DNA of 64,000 nucleotides from Pagrus major (taxonomy: Eukaryota > Chordata > Actinopteri > Spariformes > Sparidae): assembly GCF_040436345.1 (NCBI RefSeq), contig NC_133224.1:12671703-12735702 (forward strand), written 5' to 3'. The notes under the pieces are model-generated. The model was not told the DNA's origin. It saw only the letters and a program-made list of their open reading frames with translations, and searched no databases. The translations under genes and the position numbers were made by a program. Position 1 is the first letter of the stretch. Each line of letters begins with the position of its first letter. Positions 40,451 to 51,784 of the stretch are shown piece after piece.

Positions 40451-40650
40451 TTTATTCGTATAGCGCCAATTCACAACAAAAGTCATCTCATGACACTTTC
40501 CAAATTGAGCAGGTCTAAACCTTACTCCTTGATTTATTTTTTTACAGAGACCCAGCATTTCCCCCATGAGCAAGCACTCTGCCTTTTAACAGGCAGAAAC
40601 CTCGAGCAGAACCAACTCAGTGGTGGGCGGTCATCTGCCTCGACCGGTTG
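40451..40650 (-). repeat. Teleost retroposon tail, 'TTTATTTGTATAGCGCC' family
   Basis: The sequence 'tttattcgtatagcgccaattcacaac' through 'catctgcctcgaccggttggg' belongs to a repeat I recognise as abundant in fish genomes. The adjoining AATC run would be its 3' simple-sequence tail, so the element reads on the minus strand. Part of the usual middle is missing. Confidence 0.6.
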
Positions 40651-41839
40651 GGTTTGCCAGTTTTTCTCACATGGTCTTTTCTGTTTGGTCACTGAAGGTT
40701 TGAATTGAGTCTGAAGGTGATATGATGCCTACAATAAAGCTGTCTAAGATTTGGTTGACTTCAGACTTCCCCACCTCTGCAAAAACTGTAGCAGTACAGA
40801 TATAGTTTTAGTCCCAGATTCCACTGCTGAGACATATCTCAAAATGACAAAAAGAACAGAGGAGATGCAGCTGAGATGGGAAATCTTTTCTCATCAAAAC
40901 AACTCCAACTCTGAGCTCATCTGCATAATGCTCATCAAGAAGCGAAGAGGCCATGCAAATGGATGATAATGTTTCAGCCGGGTGCCTGTCATCATGCGCC
41001 ACTTATCCTCTATGGGGGTGGAGAGGCAATCAGTTATGGCATCACTCAAAAATGGAAAAGGAGAAGTTCACAGCTAAAGCCTCTGCATATACAGTATGTC
41101 TATAGAGAACCTGTACCAATATATTTTGACTGATGAGAGGTTTTCTTGGGAGATGACATTTTCTATGTTCATATTAAAAATAGGTGTCACTGAGGGAAAC
41201 ACGGGTCTCAGATGGAGGTTGCTGAGTCACTGTAGCAGCTTATTATAGCCACTAATGCTGCACACTTACCTTAGAGATTAACCTTGCCTGTGGATTTCAC
41301 TTTGACTTTTCAGAGATGTTTTAAATAGTAACAATTGAGTTAGTTAGTTAGTTAGTTAGTTAGTTTTCACCTTTTTCCCCATTAAGTAACTTTAGAGGGG
41401 CATATTGAAAGATATGGCCATGATTTTAGTTTGAAACATTAAACAAATGAACTAACATTATCAACAGAATGTGAAGAACAGTGTTGATGTTATGTCATCT
41501 TTGAACTGTGTTTCCCAAAGATGTCTACTAAAGTTAGCATGCTAACCAGCTAGCCCCTAGCTGTAAATCACCTTCATACTGTATCCTCTGTGTTCAAACC
41601 TGCATTTGTCAGTCTCTAAGGCTGTGTTCAGTCCCAGTCTGGTGTCCAGTCATGTTTGCTTGGAGGCTGCTGAGTCTAGTTGAGCTGAGCTGGGTTGCAC
41701 ATTTGAACATTTGATGTAGCAGCAAACAACTTTTGGCTATATAAAGATATAGTGGAGTAATGGCATCCTGCAGAGAAGAAAATCACACTTCCTATGTGTG
41801 TGTTGTTATCCAAGTTACTCTGTTCTTTATTTTTGTAGC

Positions 41840-43195
41840 TAGTTCGGTCAGTTCACCACCTACACTCCTTCCAGCGGTGGCAGCAGCAGCCCAGGCTCAG
41901 GCTTCAGTGTCTCCACTGCCGCTTTCTATACCTGAACATTTCTCTGGAGATGAAGCCAACTGCAGAGCTTTCCTGGTCCAGTGTGGTCTCCACTTCAAGC
42001 TTCATCCAGTGGCGTTTCCCTCTGACCACTCCAAGGTGGCTTACATCATCTCCCTTCTGTCCGGACACGCAGAGGCATGGGCTACTGCTGAGTGGGCTCG
42101 TAATTCCTCCATTTGCCAGTCTCTCGAGCTCCTCACGTCTACCCTTTCTAAGGTATTGGAACAATCAACTCCAGGCCCAGACGCTGCTCATGCCCTGATG
42201 AGACTGGGACAGGGAGGGCGTTCCTTAGCGGACTAAGCCATAGAGTTCCGCACCCTGGCAGCTGACTCGAGTTGGACACTGCAGCGTCCCAGTGTTTGAG
42301 TTCGAGTTGTGGCCCTTTGCTGAGTGCAAAGACTTCCCCTTTCTGAAGGTAACACCATAGTACTCACTGTGGTGGATAGATTTTCTAAGATGGTGCATTT
42401 CATTCCCATGCCTAAGTTACCCTCGGCTAAGGAGACAGCTGAGGCGCTGTTGAAACATGCTTTCCGTCTGCATGGTTCAGTTCTCTCAGTCAAGCCTCAG
42501 TCAGCCTCACCTCTGGATACTTTCCCCAGTCCAACGGTCAAACAGAGAGGTTGAACCAGGAGCTGGAGAAGGGCCTCTGCTGTCTCATCTTGCCCCTCCT
42601 TGTGGTGTAAGAACCTTATCTAGGTTGAATACGCTCATAATTCCCTGCCTTGCTTGGCCTCTGGTCTATCTCTCTTCCAGTGTGTTTACGGCTACAATCC
42701 GCCCCTGTTTCTGGATCTGGAGTCGGAGGTAGAGGTGCCGTCGAGCCTGGCACCCATTCGCCAGTGTCGGCGCACTTAGAGTTGGGTCCATCGTCAGCTT
42801 TTCCAAACTTCCGTTCAGGATAAGAAGGCGGTGGATTGATATTAGACTCCAGCTCCCATTTACCAGCCAGGCCAAAGGTTTGGCTCTCTGCTCGAGACCT
42901 GCCACTCCACATCTTATCCCAGAAGTTGGCTCCTTGCTTCGTCGGAACCTTACCCATTTCAAAGATGGTTAACCTGCAGCCGTCTGCCTTAAACTCCCCA
43001 GAGCCTGGAGGATCCATCCTACCTTCCATGTGTCCTGCATCAAGCCAGCCAGGAAAGCTTTCTCCACTCTGCCTCTGCCTAGCCCTTGAGTACTGTTTGC
43101 CTGTTCTGTTTGGATTTCCTGTGTACCGACCTGTTTCCGCAAGTAAACTCTGATTTTAGTAAAACCCTGTTTTTTGAGTCGTGCTTTTGGGCTCA
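41840..43195 (+). mobile_element. Ty3/gypsy LTR retrotransposon, internally deleted and degenerate
   Basis: At about 41880-42235 the + strand frame is a retrotransposon Gag segment ('FSGDEANCRAFLVQCGLHFK' and 'AEAWATAEWARNS' are typical of fish gypsy Gag). Immediately after, from about 42320, the frame resembles integrase ('[16 protein letters not shown]'), followed by broken frames through about 43150 matching the integrase C-terminal part and the end of the element. Protease, reverse transcriptase and RNase H, normally between Gag and integrase, are absent. Stops and frameshifts interrupt the rest, and no complete LTR pair was identified. It is a dead copy. Confidence 0.8.
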
Positions 43196-43199
43196 GACC

Positions 43200-43626
43200 T
43201 GTGTGCTAAGATTTTATCAGTAACTCCAAAGTTGTCTAATATAATGATTAATGTGACAGGTAATTAGTATTGAAATTTTTCAAGTAACTTGCACATGACA
43301 TAATCATTCACATTTGTGTACAGGGAAATATTTGAGCCAGCAAAAAGGAACCAGAATTTCTCTTCAAACTAGTTTGTCAGTCAAATTGTAACTGTGATTG
43401 TAATTTCAAAATGAATTTGCACTGGAAATCACCTCCTCTTTTTTGGTTCAGCACTGTCAAACTCTGAACTTCCAAAGCAGAGCCACAGCGGGAGACTGAT
43501 TTATATTTCTATACAAATAGATATATTTGCTCATTTAAGCCACTCAGGAAATTGCATTCTTGTTAAGGATTAGGAACATCAGCGTTGACCCCTACTTTCA
43601 TCTGATTCATTCAAACTCTCTGAGTC

Positions 43627-43712
<86 letters not shown>

Positions 43713-44502
43713 TGTTTGCTGGGACAGCAACTCACTGTAGTTCCGGCCAGGATACTTTTATAATCATACTTCCACCCCAGAATGAAAGCTTGAGGCCAGA
43801 TTATGTCAGTTATTTTAACTGCTGTCACTTTGCTCATATGCTATTGTAGGCATTTCCCAAGATTTCTCAGAAAACACACTTCCATTTGAGCTGGAAGGGA
43901 ATGACTCGGTGTCGCTCTCCCTCTCCCATTGTGAGATTTATTCCTGTCGTCCCCGCTCTGTGCTGACATTGTGCAGACACGCGTCTGTGTTTTCTCAAAC
44001 ATTTGCTGGATGGAGCGAAGCCATTAAACATAGCTCTGCTCGCAAACAGCCCTGTTTTCAGAATCTGAGGTGATGCTGAAAAGAAAGCTTTTATCTCCTA
44101 AACTGAATTTTCGAGGCATAATGCTTCTGGCACGGCCACCTATGCTGTATTGTGTTGCAGACAAGTCAGACTTTGAGCTCTTTGGCTGCAGCTTGAATCC
44201 AAATAGTGTAATAGAGACATGTGTAGACTTAGAGTGTTCGTTTTGTGTTTCATGAGCAAGGGTGGAAGATTTTTGTCAACCCTGAAAGGAACATGGAGTC
44301 CTCCAACGATAAGTTTATACAGTAGTGACAACATCGATATCCAAGCAGAGTGAGCTGATGTGTGAGTCTTGTTCAGGTACGACTGACAGTCTGGTCAGCT
44401 TTTTATTTCCTCCCTTCGTCTTTCAGATTTGTTTACTGAACATCTTCAGATAGAAAAGCAGCGGATAATGAGTAGAAATATCCCCACCTTTATGTCTTCT
44501 CA

Positions 44503-44541
<39 letters not shown>

Positions 44542-45900
44542 GATGACTACTCCTGATTCATGTGTGCATGCCTGTTTGCATTTGATACAGTGCCTCAGGC
44601 ATATTATTGTTACATAATGCATGACTGTGTGTGATATGTGTGTATCTGCATTTGATACAGTATATTGTGATTTGAATAACGTGTGAGTACCTCCTGTTTA
44701 CCGTATGCACGTGTGCGTGCATTTGTGATTGTGTGTATGCTGAGTGTATCTGGCAGATTTTCAATATGTGCTTGTATTATTTTGCTTTTTTTTTTTCATC
44801 ATCCAATTAAACTATGCGTACATTTGTGTGTGTGTGTGTGTGTGTGTGCATATTTGTGACTTTTTCCCTCTCTGATCGGTGTGACATTTTGTTCATTTGA
44901 TACAGTAAGTATGAGTCTGTGTGGCCTGTGCACTGTGAATGGAAAATTTGGTTAGTTATTTGAGAGCAGTTCAGAGAGACTGGTTTACAACAGCGACCTG
45001 CTTATGTATTCCAATGTGTTGTTTGATGAGAAGGTGACAGCTTCAACGTCTGGCTCTCGCTGTTTAAAAGGAAAATGTTATTTTTGTTTATTACATGGGC
45101 TTTTACCCAAACTGTCCAATGCAAACATCCACCACAGTTTACAGTATCTACTGTGTTTTTGTAGTGGTTTGTTCAGTTTTCCTTTGCAATGGTGGATTAA
45201 TACAGACATTTTGTGTGCCTCAGTTTTGAATTTACCTCCAAATAAAGTGGTTTAGATAGTCTCGCTAATGTATAATTGTGACATCACAGTGTAAGTGGCT
45301 CATTTAAAGGCCCAGTTTATGAATACAGGTTGTGCACATTTCTCCATGGATTTAGCGTTTTCATACTTTTACAGTATTTATATAGCATCTAGACCAATTT
45401 AATTTTCTACAAAATGGGACCTTTACAAGGCACTACTAAATTCAGAGATATCATTGCTGCTTTTCAGACTCAGCCAAACTTTACTGCACTATCACTCCAA
45501 CACACCTTAAATGGACTTGCCGTCTTTCTCTATATACACACATATATTGCACATGATCCCTGACCGCTCAGTCCAACCAGTGTGTTAGAGAAAGCCTTTC
45601 AATTATGTGACCTCTGATCTGACCACAGGGGATGGACAAAGAGAAATGGATAGTGGAGTGGGATATCAGAGTTGTTTACAGGACTTTCCTCTTAAGCACT
45701 GCATTCTGCTTTCTGTGCAGCGGCTGCAGGCATAATGTCTGTTGCTGTTCCGCTCTGTATGTTTATCACATTTACAAATCTACTATGGTCCTGTTGTAGT
45801 ACTGTTTTACTTGAGATGGTTTTATCCTTTGTGGCCATTGTTTCGAGAGAGGTGGAGATGCACAGTTAAAGAGGGAAAAGCTGTGTGGTGCAGACAAGTA
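43200..45900. other. Gene-free stretch with GT microsatellites
   Basis: No exon was seen. (GT)n runs occur at about 43630-43712, 44504-44539 and 44826-44848. The segment 44580-44900 repeats 'catttgatacagt' several times (about 44578, 44649 and 44894), which suggests minisatellite-like duplication. Confidence 0.5.
43630..43712 (+). repeat. (GT)n microsatellite
   Basis: About 75 bp of GT dinucleotides ending in GCGCGCGTGTGTGT. Alternating Cys/Val frames across it are artefacts. Confidence 0.97.
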
Positions 45901-45901
45901 T

Positions 45902-46625
45902 TTCTAAGTGCTGTATCAGGACATCTGCAGTCTCATCGTGCCCCTCCTGGGCCCCAACTGGACGTGTTACAGTTTATTGAAGACGTTTCACCTCTCATCC
46001 AAGAGGCTTCTTCAGTTCTAACTAGCTGGATGGGAGTTACAGGCTTTTAAACTCTGTGTGGGGGTGACTTTTAAACTTTGTGTGGGAGTGACAAAACAAC
46101 CTCTCCATAAACGAATGGCACAACACATCCACTTACATCAGAAGGAGACAAATCATTCCTTTGAGGACAACAATGTAAACATCTTGTCCAGAGAAGACAG
46201 CTGGTTTGAAAGAGGAGTAAAAGAATAAATCTATGTGAAACTGGAACGACAGTCTTTGAACAGAGGAGGTGGCCTAATTACCTATCACCCACCTACAATG
46301 CAGTACTGAGTGCCCTCCCCAGACAGCTTAACAACCATTCACACCTGGGCTCACCTAGCCCTAGCAACCCACATGAAGGCCAGTTGGTTCAACGACCCAC
46401 AAGTGGCCCTAACAACTCTGAAACTCAGAGCTCATACAACGACTTGATAAGGACACTCCCACACAGAGTTTAAAAGCCTGCAGCTCCCCTCCAGTTAGTT
46501 AGAACTGAAGAAGCCACTTGGATGAGAAGTGAAACGTCTTCAAGAAACTAAAAACAAGTCCAGTTGCCTACGATACAGCACTTAGATTTACCATGACCTG
46601 GATGACTGAGAACCTTCATCAACAT
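45902..46625 (+). mobile_element. Penelope-like retroelement 3' end flanked by inverted terminal copies
   Basis: The right part (about 46150-46620, + strand) resembles, in several frames, the end of the GIY-YIG endonuclease region of fish Penelope-like elements ('SWFERGVKE' and 'SLNRGGGL'-type segments). It continues into the terminal block 'gaactgaagaagcc...ggatgag...gtgaaacgtcttcaag'. An inverted copy of that terminal block lies at about 45905-46065, including 'ctaagtgctgtatc', whose complement is at about 46575-46588. This leaves roughly 400 bp between arms. Frames carry stops and shifts; it is inactive. Inverted terminal copies are known for Penelope-like elements. Confidence 0.7.
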
Positions 46626-49600
46626 GCAGACAAGCTGTGACCAGTTCGGCTCAGAAACACATTAAAAGTTACTTCAGGAGTCAAAGAGCCTGAGGGACTT
46701 TCCTTTATGTGTGTTATACAGGTGTGCAGTGCAGGGTAAAGTTACCTGAAGTGTTCTTTATGCACCTGTTTAGTAGTGCGAGGTTTTTGCTTCACATTCT
46801 AAAGCTGGTGTAAATCCTAATGTGAATTCAGGATTTACTGGGCATCAAGACATTTTTTTTTGTTATATGTGTTTTTTTTAATTTAGTGGTGATGGTCATA
46901 GCTCAGTGACTGAATACATTGTATGAATTTATGTGTTTGTATGCCTCAGGCATGTGTGTTTGTGACTTTATTTGGTTACGCAAATACACACATTTAATCA
47001 TTTCAATGTTATGACCAAAAACATACCAACAGTGTTGGCCAGTCTGCCAGTCCAACCCTTTTGTATACATGGAAATATCTAGAAACTAGAACAACACTCT
47101 TGGTAGCCCTATATAACTCAAAATTTTAAACAAGCCATAACTGCTTAACCACAATTAGCCTCACCAGACATAGGTTTACTAGGATCCACATCAAGTTGTA
47201 CTCACTCATAGATACTGTAACGTGAGGGTTCGGTGTGTGGTGGTTTGATTGACTCTTACTAATAGGAAAGAGCAGGATGGAGACGGATAATTTCTTTATG
47301 CAGCACTTTACTTTCCGTTCCGCACACTAGCTTTGCAACTACAACAACAACACTTCCTTGTTCTCCTCCCATGTGACTGAACCCACCAATCAGAAGCTAG
47401 AAGGACCTAACTGCGGTACATGTACGGTAACACAAGAGGTACATTAAACACTGCGCTAGTGAAGAGATTCAGACATGAAAATATGCAAACAACAACTGCG
47501 AAAACAAACAAACAAATAGTTACCTGTGTACACATCAACTCAAGGATGAATTAAATATGACTTAACTTCTAAACTTTACAATACCATCAAGATCCATGTG
47601 TTAATCCCTGAGAAACTAACTTTAAAGCAGTTCTTGCTGCTCTTGCTCACAAATCATTGGCAGTGGTGTCAGTGTGCAACACTGATATTATTCATGCACT
47701 TTATATGTATATTAGTAGGCCTTTTTCAAATTGTAGATCTTGGCTTTTATTTTGACATGAAAAGTGATCTTTGCTAGAAAAAAGTTGGTGATCACTGTAC
47801 TGGACTAAGATGAATCCTAATGACTTTGGCAATCCCGACTATTCACACAGCGCCACCAAGATTCCACTGTCTTGCATGCTTTGGACAGCCTCAACTGTAC
47901 TTTGTGTTTGGTGCAGCTGGTCCTCATCAGACTAACGACCACATAGGTGGACTGTGAAAGCTGCCTATTACGAGCCATATTTACGTTTCTTGTCAGGCAA
48001 CAACTTCTAGTGGTTGTAGTAATTACATGAGCAACGTCATTATTTTAACCCAAACTACTTTGTTTTCCAAGAACCTAACCAAGTAGTTTTCTTGCTAAAA
48101 ACTAACCAAACTCTGACAGCGCGACAAAGATGCGATTCGCCTGTTTCTGGTACACTGCAACGTGCATGTTGTTTTGGGAACAGTGTATGTTATTTTGGGA
48201 GTCACTGGCAATTGACCTACTCGGTCATTTAGGTATGAGGATGTGTTGGTTTAGTGCCACTTAACAATGTAAGCATGCCATGATAACTAGCATATTCAAA
48301 ATACTTATGTCAGCAATTTGCAAGGGCCACCTTGCCGAAGTACATGCTCACAGAGCTGCTAGCATGGCTGTAGTCCTGTTGTATTGTTTGACCATTTTAA
48401 ACAAGTGGAGTTTGTCTTTGCTAAGTTTAGTGAGTGTCTTTTCTACTTCCTTTAATTCATGCTTTGCATCTGTTTCCAATTATTTTAAGTTTCCAATTAT
48501 ATATGTAGGAGGCTATTTCAGAGTGGACAGCATAGATACTAGAATAGTACAACAGAAGAGAAATTATCTCAAGACACAGATTTCTTTAGTCATTTTTCAA
48601 GTCTGCATGGTGCATTAATTAAAAAGCTGCACAGTAAATAAACTGACCTGAAAATGTGTCATCCCTGATCTGTGTCAAACAGGAGTTACATCAGAAAGGC
48701 TCAGGTCATAAGTAACATACACAGGACAGAAAATAGCACTGGGATACAGAAGGACGAATGTATAGATGAAATATACTGTGAAGATGGGCTCTGTTGTCTC
48801 TGATTGGCTGTGCTGTAGGTTTGGTGGGAGGCTTGAAGGGGGTTGGGATGCTGCTTATGGGTTCCTCCCAGGAGGACCAGCCACCATCTGCTGGTAAGGT
48901 AACACCATCAGTGGGGGCCAAGTGTCCAGCTGAGGGGACACTGGAGACCAGCACGGCGAGGACAGACACAGAAGCTGAAAGCCATTAGACTTCATCAATA
49001 AAAGCCTGCAGCTAAGTGATTCACGGGATAATTGTTAATTATTTAAATTAATTATTGCTAGGGTTGATTGTGAATTGTTTATTTTGAATTAGCAGCTTGA
49101 TTACAGTGTACAGGCTGAATAAGGTCAAAAGAGATGAATAAATGAATGATTTGGGGTTAACTCGTGAGGACTTTGCAAAGGAATTTCTTCAATTTGCTAA
49201 ATTTACTCCACCTCTGAATTTCAACCAGTGTCAAAACCACTGTGACACATTTCTCACAGTTAATATTTGATTTGTTTGTGTCTACTCCTTATTGGAGTGA
49301 AAATGACCCATCTGCCTCTTTCTGGAGAATTCACGACTACAGATGGGGCTTAAAGCTCGACATTAAACAGCATCGTACAAACCAAATATCTTCACAGAAA
49401 TTAACAAAACACCTCTGTATAGCCAGTTCCCTGGAGATGAAGAATGTGCATTATGATGTAAAAGCCAAGATAAATCGATGTACACAAACTCCGTCTGTGA
49501 GTGCTCAGCAGTGAGTTATTTTTTAACTGACGTGAGTTCACCAAGTCCAGCTATTGCGTGCCATGTTACACATACAGTGACAGAAGACAGCAGTTCCAAG

Positions 49601-49811
49601 CTCACCATAACGTCAAACAACGGGACAGACGATTAGTTTCTGACCACTTTGTACTATATCAGATCAGGGCTTCCATAGGATAGGCCATCTGTCTCTCACA
49701 CATGAGTGAGCACAAGTGAAGCGCACTCACAACCATTAAGTTTTGTTTTGGCCTATAACATACTGTTCAGCTTTCATTTTCATGTACCATGTTAAATCAT
49801 AGTGTAGGCAC
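46626..49811. other. Gene-free stretch
   Basis: No exon is supported. The longest frame (48280-48618) is hydrophobic and featureless. Nothing with clear termini was seen here apart from AT-rich intergenic sequence. Confidence 0.45.
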
Positions 49812-49875
49812 TTTTCAATTTAACATGAAATGAGTTCATGTGTACACATGAACTCATTTCATGTTAAATTGAAAA
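49812..49875. repeat. Perfect 64-bp palindrome without spacer
   Basis: Each base from 49843 going left pairs with the base from 49844 going right for 32 positions, with no mismatch and no loop. The centre is TGTACA and the arms read 'ttttcaatttaacatgaaat' outward-in, then 'gagttcatgtgt'. The match stops abruptly at 49811/49876. No similar arm was noticed elsewhere in the window. Confidence 0.97.
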
Positions 49876-50534
49876 CTGACATGTATACTCACTCAACAAC
49901 AACAGCGTCCCCTGTTGTTACAGTTGGCTTGTAAAATAGGCTATGTATATGTGACTAGTGTCTCACCTAGTATAGAAGTAAATGTTTTGGCTCAGTCTTT
50001 TCCAGTTAATTATGCCCTTTCCAAATGTAGTGTTTTTCTCCAAGATCATCATACCCCACTAGTGGCTCTGCTGTGGACTGAGTTGAAGGTCCCGGCGGCC
50101 ACTCTGCTGTGGAGTTAATGACGGCCAGGGCGGCGTCGGCTTTAAAATATTTATTTATTCATGTGTAGGCAACAATACATATTTTTATTGGACCTATTTT
50201 AGACTCAATGCAGTGACAGTTTTTAGCTGCTTTTTTTTCTCCAGGAGCCAGGCTTGTTTTTTCCCCATGCTTCCAGTCCAGCTGAGCTCAGCTAACCATG
50301 ACCTGACTTCTTTCATTTCATTTAGGGATTTTACAATTTCATTTTGTTGGGATTATTGTATAAAATCTTTGACTACTAAAGCACTGTAGCTACATCAGAG
50401 GGCTACTTCAGAGAAAAATATAAAATAATAACTCTGTCATATTATAACATACAGTATGTATATATTAGCCATGTCTGATGGCTACCAATCAAACGTGTGA
50501 TGTTACCCACAGATTGAACAGTAAATTCATTGTG

Positions 50535-51010
50535 GCCCACTGAGCTCCCTCCTTCTCTCTGATTGTACATCCGACTACCAGGTCACCCAGGTGGTGTGGA
50601 CATGGGAGAATAGCCAAGAATAGGCACTCAACTGTGGATGCGGGTCCCACTGATCTCCCTCCCTCTTGTCCAGTGGAATACCAGGGACATGAAAATCTCT
50701 GTCAGCATAACTGACATGTTATCATTTCCTAACTGTATGTTCAGTGGCTGTGTGGTATAATGGGCTGTGCTCGGATTTTTCGCTTTGGTTGTTTAAAACA
50801 AGCAGCCAGCGGTGGAGCTGATACACCACCATGACTGACTGTTGCAGCTGCAGTGTCTCTGGGCTCGTTCGGTAGAGCGACAGACTGGGTGGTGAAGCAG
50901 CACCAGGGCAGCCTGCCTGACCACAGAGTGTCTCCAGAATATAAGTGACCCCGAGAGTAACAACAGAAGACTAGAAACTAGTAATTTTAAAAAAAAGTGG
51001 GTGGTAGCCG
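50535..51010 (+). repeat. Unnamed interspersed repeat, copy 1
   Basis: It shares long colinear blocks with 63170-63850: 'ctctgattgtac' followed by 'gactaccag', 'cacccaggtggtgtgg' and 'atgttcagtggctg'. It also shares 'cagtgtctctgggctcgtt' and 'agggcagcc' with both other copies. It lies about 0.8 kb upstream of pde5a exon 1. No protein is encoded. The class (SINE or DNA element) is unknown. Confidence 0.65.
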
Positions 51011-51784
51011 TCATTGTGGCATGTGGCATTGTTAGTTTTTAACCGTATGGGAACATCTGCCTAACGTTTCCAGAATGTTTCTCTAGAGATTGTTAATGGT
51101 TATTTTATGGAGCCCTTATGTAGGCTGCCCTTTTTTTTAAAGGGTTGGTATAAGAGAGATTTAAGATGATGCCATATACATCTGCATCAGCTTTATATGA
51201 CGAATGAATAAAACTGAATGGAGCCTCTGACATGAACACGCAATGTGCGCCTTGTGCGCCTTTTCTTTAAAGGCACACTCCACCAGTTTTACACCAGAAC
51301 ATTAGTTTACATATGAACAGTGCAACTCAGTCAGTAAGGAAGTGTATGCTTGTTTTGTCATGTCTGGTAACATCAGAGTAATGTTATCAATGGTTATATT
51401 GGGATTAGGTTTACAGGCTGCACGTTTTTGAACACAGAACCTGTGTAACAGAGACAGGTAGCGCCCTTCATCACACTGAATGAGAGAGAGGGGGTAGTCT
51501 ATTGCTTCTCTCTGCCTCTCTCTCTCTCTCTCTCTCTCCCTCTCCCCCCCTCTCTCTCCAGTAGTCTCTTCACCAACTAGGAAGCGCACAGTCACCGCTC
51601 CATGATTCGCGCACCGACCGACCGACCTGCCCCCGCGCACCTCTCTCCTTGAGCCGCTTTCTGTCCGTCTCTCTGTCTCTCTGTCCGTCTGTCTTCGTTG
51701 ACATTATTCGGTACCGGATCTTCCGTGTGTAGATGTAGACGGTAACCGGAGCTCACAGTGGCAGACTGTTGTCGCCTTTGCGCC
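51011..51784 (+). promoter_or_regulatory. pde5a promoter and 5' UTR region
   Basis: The 270 bp before the start codon become GC-rich. They include a pyrimidine tract of CT repeats at about 51500-51560 and a CG-containing block 'gcaccgaccgaccgacctgcccccgcgcac'. From 51267 a TTAA followed by AGGCACACTCCACCAGTTTTACAC marks a probable old repeat end reaching to within about 300 bp of the start. No TATA box is evident. The transcription start is not determinable from the sequence alone. Confidence 0.45.
51500..51560 (+). repeat. (CT)n tract in pde5a 5' region
   Basis: An impure CT/CCTCTC pyrimidine tract of about 60 bp lies 225-285 bp upstream of the pde5a ATG. Such GAGA-type tracts can form H-DNA or bind GAGA factors. 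The regulatory role is inference. Confidence 0.85.

Larger units (their letters stand above)
39521..41759. other. Gene-free stretch with tetranucleotide repeats
   Basis: No exon was recognised. Besides the AATC array and its attached repeat, a (TTAG)n run lies at about 41337-41365. Confidence 0.5.

Noticed and set aside
42616..43029. 137-codon minus-strand frame
   Set aside because: It is antisense to the decayed integrase part of the gypsy element and has no domain.
43560..43849. Cys/Val-rich and His/Thr-rich frames
   Set aside because: They are translations of a GT microsatellite on both strands. The same applies to frames at 33534-33995 and 58918-59124.
45742..46050. 102-codon plus-strand frame
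   Set aside because: Its second half is the inverted terminal block of the Penelope-like element, so it is not a gene.
51302..51640. 112-codon minus-strand frame with Arg-Glu repeats
   Set aside because: The repeats come from the CT tract in the pde5a 5' region, and the frame has no recognisable domain.
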